Shown piece by piece: positions 1-9,065 of a stretch of DNA of 44,501 nucleotides. Position 1 is the first letter of the stretch, and the number at the start of each line of letters is the position of its first letter. The notes below the pieces were generated by a model. That model saw only the letters and a program-made list of their open reading frames with translations, had not been told where the DNA came from and made no database searches. Position numbers and translations under genes: made by a program. This DNA comes from Candidatus Poribacteria bacterium (GTDB lineage: Bacteria; Poribacteria; WGA-4E; WGA-3G), in assembly GCA_022822085.1 (NCBI GenBank), contig JAJECK010000115.1:1-44501 (forward strand), given 5' to 3'.

Positions 1-120
1 TGGCAAGATACCTACCGGAAACTCGCTCTTAGCTACGATAAACTCAAAGAAACTCGTTTAGGGTTTCGATATTTAGCAGGTTCTATGATTAACTTTCGTG
101 TGACTTTCAACGATTCTTAA
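1..120 (+). CDS. C-terminal end of an unidentified protein (partial)
   Basis: The first 39 codons are open in frame 1 from the window edge to a TAA at 118-120. The tail includes the segment LGFRYLAGSMINFRVTFNDS and is too short to assign to a family. The following gene begins 50 bases later in the same direction. The frame is clean and runs into a plausible intergenic gap, which supports a real gene end. The function is unknown. Confidence 0.5.
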   Translation, partial: WQDTYRKLALSYDKLKETRLGFRYLAGSMINFRVTFNDS

Positions 121-170
121 ATCGTACTCGCTATGAGTTCAATCAATATAAATCAAGGATATAAATTTTA

Positions 171-1925
171 ATGAAATTGTTGCTTTATCCATTTATTTTT
201 CTTTTAATTACTACAATTGTGATTGCAGAAGAACCTGATTCCTTTGGCACTCCGCCGTGGCAACCCGTAGGTAAATATACACATTCCGCAATCCGTGAAA
301 GCTCTGGTATTGTAGCGAGTCAACAATTTGAAGGTGTCTATTGGACTTTGAACGATTCCGGCAATCCTACCGTCCTCTACGCAACAAAACAAAATGGAGA
401 ATTAATCCAAGAAATCAAAATACATGGCACACGCAATTTCGACTGGGAAGCACTTGCCATTGACAATAAAGGACAAATTTGGATAGGCGACATCGGAAAC
501 AATAGCAGAATGCGATTTGACTTGAATGTGACTGTTGTGAAAGAACCAGATCCATTTTCTTCAACAGAAACGACGGTTATTGCAAAATATCCATATAAAT
601 ATCCTAATAATAATGTAGATGCGGAAGGTCTTTTTATTGCTAACGGAATACCTTATATTGTTTCTAAAGAACAGTCAACGGCGGTGCTGTATCGTTTCCC
701 CGCATTGAAAGCAGGTGAGAAACAGGTCTTGGAACGGGTTGGTGAATTTGCAGAAGCGAGATTGGTAACAGGTGCTGGTGTCTCAACAGATGGAGAGCGA
801 ATTGCTGTCTGCACCTACAATTCCTTATGGGTATATCACGGTGCTGCTGGGAACTTTGCCCAGATAATAAAAAGCAAACCGTGGGTTCTACCACACGATT
901 TTCAAGGAGAAGCAATCTGTTTTGAAGGATATAATCTCTATTTAACCAACGAAGCACGGGATATTTATGCCCTTCCACAATTTTGGTATGAAAAGCAGTG
1001 GAAATTGCCACCAAAGGACACACAATCGGCTATATCATTGTTAGTTGAACAAAAGTCGAATGGATATAAGTTAGAGAACTATCGTGATGCGGGTATTGAT
1101 ATAGATGGAGGGCATATTGCTTTGAATGTTAAAGCAGTTGGGGCAGAAGTACATCAAAAGATTGTAGTGCCACACCAAAACCTTTATCAAATCAGTGCAG
1201 TTATGACTCGTGGACCTGAATATGGACTTGCTGAACTCACCGTAAATGGAAAAGTTGTCGGACAACCTTATGATTACTACCATCCTGAACTGATTGCTGG
1301 GACGTTGACAGTATTTGGCACAGTCCCGTTGAATCAAGGTGAAAATGAGTTTGTCTTGAAGAATATTGGTAAATCAACCGAGTCGTCCGGCTACAAAATT
1401 GGTGTCGATTCTTATCAGATATTGCATGCTTCTCCGTTTGTGCGGAAATACACGGTTTTAGGTCCATTTCCGAAAGCAGATGCCAATACCCCTGTTTTAT
1501 CGGTGTCTGCGGATACCCCGCTTGATCTAAACGCAACCTACAAAGGAATTGATGACAAAACGATACGGTGGCGTGAAGTAGAAACCAGACGAAGTGGCAT
1601 GCTGGATTTTAGATCGAACATCGGTACGAATACGGGTGTTGTTGGATATGCTGTTACATACATCTATGCACCTAAAGCGATGGACACTGCAATGTTGTTA
1701 GGTAGCGATGAGACGGTTACGGTCTGGCTAAACGGCACAGAGATCCACAGAAAACGGGTTTACCGTCGTCCCACACGGGATGCAGATGTCATTCCGTGCA
1801 AGTTGAAAGCAGGATGGAACGAGGTCCTGTGTAGTGTTGAACAGAACAGCTGGACATGGGCACTGTATCTGCGTTTTACAGATGCTGATGGTGTGCTGAA
1901 ATATAGTCCGTATCCCAACGATTAG
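171..1925 (+). CDS. Secreted beta-propeller-like protein with C-terminal beta-sandwich domains
   Basis: The 584-residue product starts with a signal peptide (hydrophobic residues about 3-19, likely cleaved after the IAEE region). Residues about 35-290 contain an ESSGIV...WTLNDSG segment followed by repeated strand-rich blocks, as in predicted six-bladed propeller proteins of the SMP-30/esterase-like type. The middle (about 300-420) and the end (about 430-584, with LLGSDETVTVWLNGTEIHRK) look like carbohydrate-binding or PA14-like beta-sandwich modules that often accompany glycan-active proteins. No catalytic residues can be assigned. An AAGGA ribosome site lies about 11 bases before the ATG. 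It is probably exported and involved in substrate binding or degradation; that function is an inference. Confidence 0.6.
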   Translation: MKLLLYPFIFLLITTIVIAEEPDSFGTPPWQPVGKYTHSAIRESSGIVASQQFEGVYWTLNDSGNPTVLYATKQNGELIQEIKIHGTRNFDWEALAIDNKGQIWIGDIGNNSRMRFDLNVTVVKEPDPFSSTETTVIAKYPYKYPNNNVDAEGLFIANGIPYIVSKEQSTAVLYRFPALKAGEKQVLERVGEFAEARLVTGAGVSTDGERIAVCTYNSLWVYHGAAGNFAQIIKSKPWVLPHDFQGEAICFEGYNLYLTNEARDIYALPQFWYEKQWKLPPKDTQSAISLLVEQKSNGYKLENYRDAGIDIDGGHIALNVKAVGAEVHQKIVVPHQNLYQISAVMTRGPEYGLAELTVNGKVVGQPYDYYHPELIAGTLTVFGTVPLNQGENEFVLKNIGKSTESSGYKIGVDSYQILHASPFVRKYTVLGPFPKADANTPVLSVSADTPLDLNATYKGIDDKTIRWREVETRRSGMLDFRSNIGTNTGVVGYAVTYIYAPKAMDTAMLLGSDETVTVWLNGTEIHRKRVYRRPTRDADVIPCKLKAGWNEVLCSVEQNSWTWALYLRFTDADGVLKYSPYPND

Positions 1926-2242
1926 TACAAATTCAGCAAATTAGACCTTTTTCCGCATTAATTCTACATAATTCTAATAATTATCAAAATTTTTGACATT
2001 TTTAACTTGATTTTTTTTTTGCATGTTTTAGTATAATCCCGTTATGACATATATTTACACATGCGATTTTAAAATGAAGTTCGCTCATGTAAAAAGTGTG
2101 TGTTATCGTTTTCATGAAATCAATGACCACAAGGGTTAAATTTTTATTCGCAATCATTCTTTACATGAGCCAATGAAGTTTATTGCTTAATGCGATCTAA
2201 TCTCTTCAACAGACATGCCTTTTATAGTAAGGAGGTATAATA
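1926..2242. other. Intergenic region with an inverted repeat and a possible promoter
   Basis: No convincing coding frame is present in these 317 bases. The region is very AT-rich, with a run of ten or more T at about 2010-2020. An 11-bp perfect inverted repeat, GCTCATGTAAA (2083-2093) and TTTACATGAGC (2160-2170), flanks a 66-base spacer and could be an operator or an RNA stem in the leader of the next gene. A promoter-like TATAAT lies at 2032-2037. Confidence 0.5.
2007..2037 (+). promoter_or_regulatory. Possible sigma-70-type promoter for the 2243 gene
   Basis: TTGATT (2007-2012) and TATAAT (2032-2037) are separated by 19 bases, longer than the optimal 17. The -10 box is perfect. If used, transcription would start near 2044 and give a leader of about 200 bases containing the inverted repeat 2083-2170. 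Confidence 0.35.
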
Positions 2243-2998
2243 ATGTATCGTGATTTTTTTACCAATAAGTGGGTTCTTGGCGGATTTACTTTCCTGATAG
2301 TGTTTGGTGTAGGGTGTGTTCTCTGGTATCATTATGATACTGTCCCCTACAAACGAGAGGCTGCTAAAATTGCTGAACTCCTACGGCAAATTTCATCTAA
2401 AAAAGCAGTGCCTAAGTCCAAGACAAAACGAGCATCCGATATACCAAGGCAAAGAACAACGACGACCACAGAGAAACATACAGACGTAGGAGTGTTGGTT
2501 ACAGACACTTCTACCAAGACTCAAGTAAAGAAATACAAAGTAGGTGATATCTATGTTGGTGAAACACCCCCGCCATTGCCAGTTTCTCAAGATCAACTCA
2601 TCTCTCCTTATGGATTTGGCTCCTATCCCGAATTACCAGAAGGATTTGGTCCCATTACTTGGCCTCGCAAAAGTGCAGAATCTGAATTGCGGATACGAGT
2701 TAAGATCAAACTTCTAAAACAAGGAGTGCCTGTTGAAGGTTCTGTTATGAAGAATGGTTTGGTATATCCTATTATTAAAGGGATTCGCTATGTTGAATGG
2801 GGTGAGACATCTTACGGCAGACGGTACCTTCGCCGTTCTACTGGTCATCCCGATGATGGTGATTACATGGAATCTATTGAACAAGAAAAAAGAAAGCAAA
2901 GTGAAAGTGTCGCAGCGGCAGACTTTCCTGGTATCCAACTGATTACCTATGAAGAGGGTGGTATAGACCCGTACACCTTCCTTAATTTACCAGAATAA
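2243..2998 (+). CDS. Membrane-anchored hypothetical protein
   Basis: This 251-residue protein has one N-terminal membrane segment (about residues 10-29, WVLGGFTFLIVFGVGCVLWY), then a charged alpha-helical stretch, a Lys/Thr-rich linker (about 50-95), a Pro-rich segment and a C-terminal soluble part. A single-pass anchor with a periplasmic or extracellular body is the simplest reading. An AAGGAGG ribosome site precedes the ATG by 8 bases. The next gene starts 11 bases after the stop, so the two are likely cotranscribed. I do not recognise the family and propose no function. Confidence 0.6.
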   Translation: MYRDFFTNKWVLGGFTFLIVFGVGCVLWYHYDTVPYKREAAKIAELLRQISSKKAVPKSKTKRASDIPRQRTTTTTEKHTDVGVLVTDTSTKTQVKKYKVGDIYVGETPPPLPVSQDQLISPYGFGSYPELPEGFGPITWPRKSAESELRIRVKIKLLKQGVPVEGSVMKNGLVYPIIKGIRYVEWGETSYGRRYLRRSTGHPDDGDYMESIEQEKRKQSESVAAADFPGIQLITYEEGGIDPYTFLNLPE

Positions 2999-3009
2999 GG
3001 AGAATTACT

Positions 3010-3750
3010 ATGAAACAATTTACTATTTGTACGCTAATTATTGTAATGCTCAGTGGCAACACTATTCCCCTTTTTGCTTACAACGACAAAGCCAAAAAGT
3101 CTGTCAATAAGACTTGGGCAAAATGTCTGGCAGAAGATTCGGATGGACCTTTATTTGCTGAAGCCCACATTGAGGTGGATATAGACTATCCGGACGAAGG
3201 CGAAAATTGGGTTGAGAAAGCAAAGCACAGACTTACGGCTCTCGTTCGTGGCGGTTATGGCATAAAGTATGAGGCGTATGCCAGAGTAAAAGGTGAAGCA
3301 CCTAACGACGATTATGAAGGTGAGTACGACTTATACGCGAGTGTCTGTTTTGATGATGATTCAAAAAATGGTACGTGGGATGGAAAAGTGGATGAGAAGG
3401 CAAAAGCAGATGATTTTGTGTTTTTGGACGAGGAACTCACAAATTGGGAAGCTTTACGCGCGAATAATGAATTATTTATTTATGCATGGGGCAATGTAAA
3501 TGGGGCAAGTCCGGCAAAAAATTGGCGGGAATGGGTAAAAACTGAGAGTTTTAGTCTTTCAACGACAACCCTTGGTACTACATGGACTTTAGTCAACAGA
3601 CACCGTCCTGCATTGTCTCATAATGCTTTTGCAGATGTGTGGAATTTCTCATTTAGTGACGTTCGGGTTCCTCCAAATGAAGAAGCAGAAAAAAAATGGA
3701 ATTGCTTCCAATCGGGCGATACTTCCTGTCCTGAGTGCGCTGGTAATTGA
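3010..3750 (+). CDS. Secreted hypothetical protein with a probably truncated C-terminus
   Basis: The 246-residue product has a signal peptide (residues 1-23, ending near LFAYN) and an acidic, strand-rich body. A Cys pair occurs near the end (SCPECAGN). It follows the 2243 gene with 11 bases between and an AAGGAG ribosome site, so it is probably in the same operon. The reading frame continues after the TGA at 3748-3750 for 29 sense codons to a TAA, then for 31 strongly protein-like codons to a TAA at 3934-3936. The annotated end may therefore be a nonsense-shortened version of a protein of about 308 residues. The function is unknown. Confidence 0.55.
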   Translation: MKQFTICTLIIVMLSGNTIPLFAYNDKAKKSVNKTWAKCLAEDSDGPLFAEAHIEVDIDYPDEGENWVEKAKHRLTALVRGGYGIKYEAYARVKGEAPNDDYEGEYDLYASVCFDDDSKNGTWDGKVDEKAKADDFVFLDEELTNWEALRANNELFIYAWGNVNGASPAKNWREWVKTESFSLSTTTLGTTWTLVNRHRPALSHNAFADVWNFSFSDVRVPPNEEAEKKWNCFQSGDTSCPECAGN

Positions 3751-3936
3751 AACATTGATGGAAGGGACATAGAAATCATTGAGAGTGATGGCCTTCAACT
3801 GAAACACAATTCAGTTATGCATTTCCAAGTGGTGCCATAAATATATATAGGTGGGTTCACAATAACAGCGTATATCTATCGGACAGACCTATCTGTATAC
3901 GAGGAAACCTATACCGTAAATGTAACTTTAGATTAA
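3751..3936 (+). pseudogene. In-frame remnant downstream of the 3010 gene
   Basis: Reading on in the same frame after the TGA gives NIDGRDIEIIESDG... up to a TAA at 3838-3840, then a strand-like segment ending TYTVNVTLD before a TAA at 3934-3936. Alternating hydrophobic and polar residues and an unbroken frame suggest a former C-terminal beta-domain of the preceding protein, separated by two nonsense codons. Both stops lie in one frame, so frameshifts are not needed to explain it. Confidence 0.5.
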
Positions 3937-3960
3937 AAAATGTCTCATTCATTTATGTAG

Positions 3961-4004
3961 ATAAAGAAATGCAGGTAACTTTTGCGTTAGCTGCATTTCT
4001 TTAT
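3961..4004. terminator. Bidirectional terminator-like hairpin
   Basis: A 14-bp perfect inverted repeat (ATAAAGAAATGCAG at 3961-3974 and its complement at 3991-4004) has a loop region that can add a TAAC/GTTA pairing. It lies between the converging 3010 and 4034 genes. T-rich ends occur on the right, and the reverse strand is also U-rich. It fits a shared terminator, although the stem is not GC-rich. Confidence 0.55.
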
Positions 4005-4033
4005 TCTCTATGCCTGATAATACCTTACACACT

Positions 4034-4891
4034 TTATTCCAACCTATCCCTTTTCAGATATCCCCATGTCGTCGTAGATTTTCCTTCGGGTTCAACACTG
4101 AGTGGTTGTGCAATCTTGGCAAAATCTGCGTCATCAAATGCGGAATTATATACGATCACATCGTCAATAATGCCTTCAAACCAACCGACATTGCTTAAGT
4201 CTTCAACGCCATCGTGGTAGACTGTCTTTTGAAAGGTATATCCAATTGAACCGTCATTTGTGTGTGCAAACAGCTGACCACCAGATTCTTTGCCAACAAG
4301 TTTACCATCTAACCACATCTCAAATTTATCTTCTTCAACTTTGTCAACGGTATCGCGTAGGACTACGGCGACATGATGCCAACGGTCTGATTTAATTTTC
4401 TTTGATATCCATGCACCGTCCCAGTTGTATTGTGCGCGATTCCAACCGCCACCGAATACCTCCCCTTTATGGACATATAGGCATAAACCGCGTGTTGCCC
4501 CACCTTCTTGAAAGATGACCTGCTTCTCATCTTTACTTATGTCTCTACAGTTGAATAGTGCTGATACTGTTCGGTTACTATAAGGTCCACCTGTGTTGAT
4601 TAGTGGTGAATCAGGGATTTTAATGCCGTCGTCAACGCCATCAAACTCTAATGCTTTGTTGTAAATACCTTCAACGGATATTGGTTGTCCGACAATTTGT
4701 CCGTTTATACCGTTTCCTGAAATGTCATTTGCAGTTTCATCATCAAAAGTCCAGTTTGCTGCGACTGTTGCTTCATCCCGTTGTGCGTCTGTAGGCATAA
4801 AGGGACTGCATGTCAATGCCAGGGCGATACTAAAAAAGAGAATTGTGAATGGGAACTTATTAATTTGGTGCTTGGTAATTTGATGAATCAT
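4034..4891 (-). CDS. LamG-domain (concanavalin-like) secreted protein
   Basis: The 285-residue protein has an N-terminal signal segment (about residues 13-32) and then a single LamG/concanavalin A-like fold. The sequence WTFDDETANDISGNGINGQIVG near residues 47-70, GVDDGIKIPDSPLIN and RWHHVAVVLRDTV...MWLDGKLVG are typical of LamG-like jellyroll domains. The C-terminus (about 240-262, GIIDDVIVYNSAFDDADFAKIA) matches the usual end of this domain. It likely binds glycans outside the cell; ligand unknown. A Cys occurs in the signal region (LALTC), but the residue before it is not typical of a lipobox. The ribosome site AAAGGAG lies about 8 bases before the ATG. Confidence 0.8.
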   Translation of the reverse strand: MIHQITKHQINKFPFTILFFSIALALTCSPFMPTDAQRDEATVAANWTFDDETANDISGNGINGQIVGQPISVEGIYNKALEFDGVDDGIKIPDSPLINTGGPYSNRTVSALFNCRDISKDEKQVIFQEGGATRGLCLYVHKGEVFGGGWNRAQYNWDGAWISKKIKSDRWHHVAVVLRDTVDKVEEDKFEMWLDGKLVGKESGGQLFAHTNDGSIGYTFQKTVYHDGVEDLSNVGWFEGIIDDVIVYNSAFDDADFAKIAQPLSVEPEGKSTTTWGYLKRDRLE

Positions 4892-4949
4892 GTTTAAATC
4901 TCCTTTAGGACTTGTTCCATATATTTCTGATTCCTGTCTTTATGTGAAT

Positions 4950-4978
4950 ACTCTATCATATACATTGTGTTGAGTCAA
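4950..4978 (-). promoter_or_regulatory. Candidate promoter for the LamG gene
   Basis: On the minus strand TTGACT (4978-4973) is followed after 17 bases by TAGAGT (4955-4950). The -10 box has two mismatches to TATAAT. Predicted transcription begins near 4943, about 50 bases before the LamG start codon. Confidence 0.45.
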
Positions 4979-5063
4979 TAATAGGTGCAAATCGGAGTTA
5001 GAAAATCCTCCAACCAGATAGCTTGCGAACACCTGAATGTATGTGTCTTGAATATATTCTTGC

Positions 5064-5092
5064 TTGACAAAATACTATATATCCATTATACT
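5064..5092 (+). promoter_or_regulatory. Strong sigma-70-type promoter for the helicase gene
   Basis: A perfect TTGACA (5064-5069) is separated by exactly 17 bases from TATACT (5087-5092). The predicted start near 5099 leaves a leader of about 24 bases before the ATG at 5123. Confidence 0.75.
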
Positions 5093-5122
5093 AAATAATA
5101 AATTCATAGAGTAGAGGGTTAG

Positions 5123-7564
5123 ATGCAGTATAAAGGTTTAGAGTTGGATCTGTTTCAAGAGGAAGCGATTGAAGCGATAAATCGTGAACAATCAGTAATT
5201 GTAACAGCACCGACTGGTGCAGGTAAAACAGTTATTGCAGAATACGCTGTTGAGAAATGCCTTCGGACGAACAAGCGCGTTATCTATACTGCACCGATTA
5301 AAGCCTTAAGTAATCAGAAATATAGAGATTTCCAAGCCGAATATGGTGATAAAATCGGTATTGTCACCGGGGACGTAGTCTTAAATCCGTTTGCGCAAGT
5401 GCTATTGATGACTACTGAGATATTCCGTAATACGATTTTTGATGATATTGCCAGACTGCAAGATGTGTCATACCTCATCTTTGACGAGATACACTATATC
5501 AATGATATTGAACGGGGTACTGTCTGGGAAGAGAGTATCATTTTTGCCCCGCAACATATCAAATTTGTCTGTTTGAGTGCAACAATCCCTAATATTACCT
5601 CCTTTGCGGAATGGATGCAGAGTGTGCGCGAAATTGACATAAAGGTTGTTGAAGAGTTAGAACGGCCTGTCCCTTTAGAACACAATATCTATTATCAAGG
5701 GTATGGCATTGGGAAATTAAAACACTTCAATGAACTCCGTCAACTCACAAAACGTGATAAACGACAAAAGGAGAAAACAAAAGAGAAGGACGGTAAAAAT
5801 TCTGCCCGCAATCGGCAAGACAGATCTTCAATACCGAATAGTATTTTAGATACAGAATTAATTCCCTTCCTCAATAAAAAGAAACGACTTCCCTGTCTCT
5901 ATTTCTGTTTTAGCCGGAAGCAATGTGAAGCGAACGCACAGTATTATTCCTCTTTTGATTCACTCAATTTACTTGATACAGAGAAACAGAAACAGATCTT
6001 GGAGATGTTTGATGCGCTTTGCGTCCAGTATGATATTGTTGAGGAGAAGGACATTACCGCATTTCGGAAACACATTGCTTGTGGTATTGCCTATCATCAT
6101 GCGGGTATGTTGCCGACACTAAAAGAGGTGGTAGAGCGGCTGTTTACTTCTGGGTTAATTCAACTTCTATTTACAACCGAGACATTTGCCGTTGGTATCA
6201 ATATGCCTGCATGTACAGTCGTATTTGATAGTTTGGAAAAATTTGATGGTGTAAGTTTCCGTTATCTTCAAGCACGTGAATATCACCAAATGTCAGGTAG
6301 GGCGGGTAGGCGTGGTATTGATACTGTTGGATATGTATATGCTAAAGTTGACCCGATGTATTCTACCTATGTAGATGTACGAAAAGCAGTTTCTGATAAG
6401 ATTGAACCGATCACAAGTCAGTTCAACCTTTCATATTCCAGTATCCTCAATCTTTATGATAAATATGGGGAAGATATTTATGATGTCTACACGATGAGTT
6501 TGAGCAACCACCAAAATAATATGCAGATTCGTGATCTTGATACGCAGCTTGAACTCTTGGATAAAGACCTTAATTCTTTACCGCATCCTGACTGTATCCA
6601 TGACGACATCAATGGTATGAAACAGATAGAAGGTTACCATAGATTCAAAAGGAAAAATCAACAGACCCGTGAACGTATACAGTTAGAGTTGGCGAACCTA
6701 AAATCTCGTACATCACGAGGCAAATCAAGGAAGAAAGAACATAAGAAAAAATTATCATCAATCTATAATAAACTAAAAAGATTGAAAATGGAACTTTCAA
6801 AGAATCTTTGTCACGATTGCGACGAGAGAGGGGAATGCACTCATAGATATCAAGCCATACGAAAACATGAACAGAATATGCAAAAAATCAAAAAACGGCA
6901 GACAACCGTAGAAGATTTCCAACGCGCTCAGATTACTTCCCGTCTAAACGTGCTTGAAACACTCGGATATATTGAGGAACTCACGCTTTTACCCCGTGGC
7001 AACACTGCATCGAATATCTACGGTTATGAACTGCAATTAACACAACTTCTCTTCAGCGGTTTTTTTGAACGGTTGAACGAAGATGAGATCAATTGTCTGA
7101 TTGTAGCAATCGTGTCTGAACCTCGCAAGGATGGTTATTTCAAAAGAATAAAGGATAAGAAATTTTTATCAATACTTGGTACGGCTTGGAATGAAATTTT
7201 AACTATCCAAGAAATAGAAGGTCAATTCAATGTTTCTGATATCACACCGCTATTAGAACCGCGTTTATGTTCTGCAATGCTTGCGTGGAGTCGTGGTTGT
7301 GAATTTGATAAGTTAACTGAATATGCGGATCTGGATGCGGGTGATTTTGTCAGAACATTTCGTCTTGTGATAGATCAACTCCGCCAAATCCGACGGGCAA
7401 TGCCAGCACACACAGCTCTTGTTGATAAGTTAAATCGTTGTATTGGAAAAATAAATCGTGATGTAGTTGATGCTGAACGCCAACTACGAATTGGACAGGA
7501 AACCTCAGTTGAAATGGAAGAAGAAATTCAAATAGAACAGAATGGAGGAGAAATACATGGATAA
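5123..7564 (+). CDS. Ski2/Mtr4-like superfamily 2 RNA helicase
   Basis: This 813-residue ATP-dependent helicase shows all core motifs: Walker A APTGAGKT (29-36), DEIH (121-124), SAT (152-154), HHAGMLP, TTETFAVGINMPA and QMSGRAGRRG (389-398). The segment ELERPVPLEHNIYY, just after the first RecA domain, and a long C-terminal helical region resembling DSHCT are typical of Ski2-like RNA helicases. A basic insertion (about 210-240) and a Cys cluster C563-x2-C566-x5-C572 could bind metal. The likely role is RNA unwinding in degradation or processing; exosome-type partners are not visible here. The ribosome site AGAGGG precedes the ATG. The stop overlaps the start of the next gene by 8 bases, suggesting translational coupling. 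Confidence 0.85.
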   Translation: MQYKGLELDLFQEEAIEAINREQSVIVTAPTGAGKTVIAEYAVEKCLRTNKRVIYTAPIKALSNQKYRDFQAEYGDKIGIVTGDVVLNPFAQVLLMTTEIFRNTIFDDIARLQDVSYLIFDEIHYINDIERGTVWEESIIFAPQHIKFVCLSATIPNITSFAEWMQSVREIDIKVVEELERPVPLEHNIYYQGYGIGKLKHFNELRQLTKRDKRQKEKTKEKDGKNSARNRQDRSSIPNSILDTELIPFLNKKKRLPCLYFCFSRKQCEANAQYYSSFDSLNLLDTEKQKQILEMFDALCVQYDIVEEKDITAFRKHIACGIAYHHAGMLPTLKEVVERLFTSGLIQLLFTTETFAVGINMPACTVVFDSLEKFDGVSFRYLQAREYHQMSGRAGRRGIDTVGYVYAKVDPMYSTYVDVRKAVSDKIEPITSQFNLSYSSILNLYDKYGEDIYDVYTMSLSNHQNNMQIRDLDTQLELLDKDLNSLPHPDCIHDDINGMKQIEGYHRFKRKNQQTRERIQLELANLKSRTSRGKSRKKEHKKKLSSIYNKLKRLKMELSKNLCHDCDERGECTHRYQAIRKHEQNMQKIKKRQTTVEDFQRAQITSRLNVLETLGYIEELTLLPRGNTASNIYGYELQLTQLLFSGFFERLNEDEINCLIVAIVSEPRKDGYFKRIKDKKFLSILGTAWNEILTIQEIEGQFNVSDITPLLEPRLCSAMLAWSRGCEFDKLTEYADLDAGDFVRTFRLVIDQLRQIRRAMPAHTALVDKLNRCIGKINRDVVDAERQLRIGQETSVEMEEEIQIEQNGGEIHG

Positions 7565-8087
7565 TAAGGATTTTGACTTAAAAGGCTCGATCATTGTTCG
7601 AACCGCTAAAGAAGAGGATGCCGAAAGTCTACAAACATATTGCTTCACAGATAAATCTAAAGAAGAGGTAGCAGAAGAACTAAACACGGACTTGGCTGCT
7701 GACAGTCAGACTACCCGACTGGTGGCTGATTCCAGCGGTTATGCGGTCGGTCATATTTCAGTGAAAAAGCACCCTGTGGATGAGGCAGTCGGGCAAATTA
7801 GTGATCTGGCAGTATCAGGCCCTTTTCGTCTGTTAGGTGTTGCGGATCATCTCATTGAAGCTGCAGAAGCAGCAGCTGCTGACAGTGGCTTGGGCATCCT
7901 CGAAATTGAACTCAGTCCCAATGAAAAGTCTGTTATTCAAAGGTATAAGGATTGGGGGTTCTCTGAAAAGCCTGTTGTTACGCTTCAGAAATCTGTCAAT
8001 GCTGAGGCAGAGGAAACGCCTGATGAGGAGACAGAACCAGACGAAACTGATGATGCCTCTGTTGAACAACCACAACTTTTGGAATAG
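7557..8087 (+). CDS. GNAT-family N-acetyltransferase-like protein
   Basis: The 176-residue product carries a GNAT fold: an N-terminal strand IIVRTAKEEDAE, the central GYAVGHISVKK...AVGQISDLAVSGPFRLLGVADHLIEAAEAAA block, and the ending IELSPNEKSVIQRYKDWGF. The acetyl-CoA loop is partly altered (PFRLLGVADHL instead of R/Q-x-x-G-x-G/A). A very acidic tail of about 30 residues follows. The start at 7557 is preferred over an upstream in-frame ATG at 7542 because GGAGGAG lies 5-6 bases ahead of it. It overlaps the end of the helicase gene by 8 bases, so the two are probably coupled. The substrate is unknown. Confidence 0.7.
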   Translation: MDNKDFDLKGSIIVRTAKEEDAESLQTYCFTDKSKEEVAEELNTDLAADSQTTRLVADSSGYAVGHISVKKHPVDEAVGQISDLAVSGPFRLLGVADHLIEAAEAAAADSGLGILEIELSPNEKSVIQRYKDWGFSEKPVVTLQKSVNAEAEETPDEETEPDETDDASVEQPQLLE

Positions 8088-8148
8088 GTTGATAGTTGAA
8101 TAGATAATGTGTCATTAATCACACCACATAATTTTAAGGTATGAATTG

Positions 8149-9048
8149 ATGAAACGGTCCTTGATAAACATTTTTCTTTCTTTAGGCATTGTCTTTTTAA
8201 TTGTCGGTTGCGGGAATCAAAACGAACACCTTGCGAAAGGCAAAGAATTGATCAAATCGGACAAACGGCGTAAAGAAGAACGCGCTGTCCGTGAGTTTAA
8301 ACTTGCTATTCAACAACAGAGGGACAATGCTGAGGCACATTATCTGCTGGGATTCTATGATTCGCAGGAATTTTACGAAAATGATCTACCCGAATGGCAT
8401 CAAGCATCAATCGCGCAAAGAGGACAACACATGTTTAAGGCGTATCAAAATAAGCCGCGGGAATATCTTGAGATACTGGTTTTTGATACCCTCCGAGATG
8501 ATGATATTAATGTGCAAAACGCCGCATTGGAAGCATTGACATTGGTTTATCAACAAGGGGATCGCAAACAGTTGCTCAATCAACTTGAAAAGGCGATCAA
8601 GTCCAAAGATAATCGGGACAGGCATGATGCGCATTGGGTGATGTCAAACATCGGTAGATCCGACCCAACAACTATGGTACCGATTTTGGTTGATCTATTA
8701 GAACACAATCAGATGGGGACACGCCTGAATGCTGTCAAAGCACTTGGTGAAATTGGCAGTGAAAATGCAATTCCTGTTCTGGCAGCATTGATTGAATCGG
8801 GTTCAGCAAAGCGTGAAAGAGATCGTGAGGTGGCTGAAGTCAGACAGATGGCAGTTGCTGCACTTGGGAAAATCGGTGGAAATGCCGTACCAGAACTTGT
8901 TAAAATCACGCAAAACAAAGGATCTTCGCTTCGGGTTGATGCCATCCGGGCATTATCTTCGCTTGGTGACGAAAAGGCAGTTCAGCCGTTATTGGATGCT
9001 TTGAAAGAAAAAAGCAGCAGAGAAATTGTCGTTAATTTGAAAAAATAG
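8149..9048 (+). CDS. HEAT-repeat lipoprotein
   Basis: The 299-residue protein begins with a lipoprotein signal whose lipobox ends at Cys21 (LIVGC). A TPR-like helical segment follows (about 25-75). HEAT/PBS-type repeats cover about residues 105-295, for example GTRLNAVKALGEIGSENAIP, VRQMAVAALGKIGGNAVPEL and RVDAIRALSSLGDEKAVQPL. It is probably a lipid-anchored envelope scaffold for protein contacts. ATG 8149 follows a TTG at 8146 in frame; AAGG 10 bases upstream supports the ATG. The next gene also encodes HEAT repeats, and a MITE has inserted between them. Confidence 0.75.
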   Translation: MKRSLINIFLSLGIVFLIVGCGNQNEHLAKGKELIKSDKRRKEERAVREFKLAIQQQRDNAEAHYLLGFYDSQEFYENDLPEWHQASIAQRGQHMFKAYQNKPREYLEILVFDTLRDDDINVQNAALEALTLVYQQGDRKQLLNQLEKAIKSKDNRDRHDAHWVMSNIGRSDPTTMVPILVDLLEHNQMGTRLNAVKALGEIGSENAIPVLAALIESGSAKRERDREVAEVRQMAVAALGKIGGNAVPELVKITQNKGSSLRVDAIRALSSLGDEKAVQPLLDALKEKSSREIVVNLKK

Positions 9049-9065
9049 TCCTACTATATCTTCTA

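Noticed and set aside
1993-2037. TTGACA at 1993-1998 as -35 box for TATAAT at 2032
   Set aside because: The spacer would be 33 bases, too long; the weaker TTGATT at 2007 is the more plausible partner.
3748-3750. UGA recoding (alternative code or selenocysteine) at the end of the 3010 gene
   Set aside because: TGA serves as a normal stop elsewhere in the window, for example at the ends of mlaF and the yacL-like gene, and a second in-frame TAA follows. Nonsense decay is simpler.
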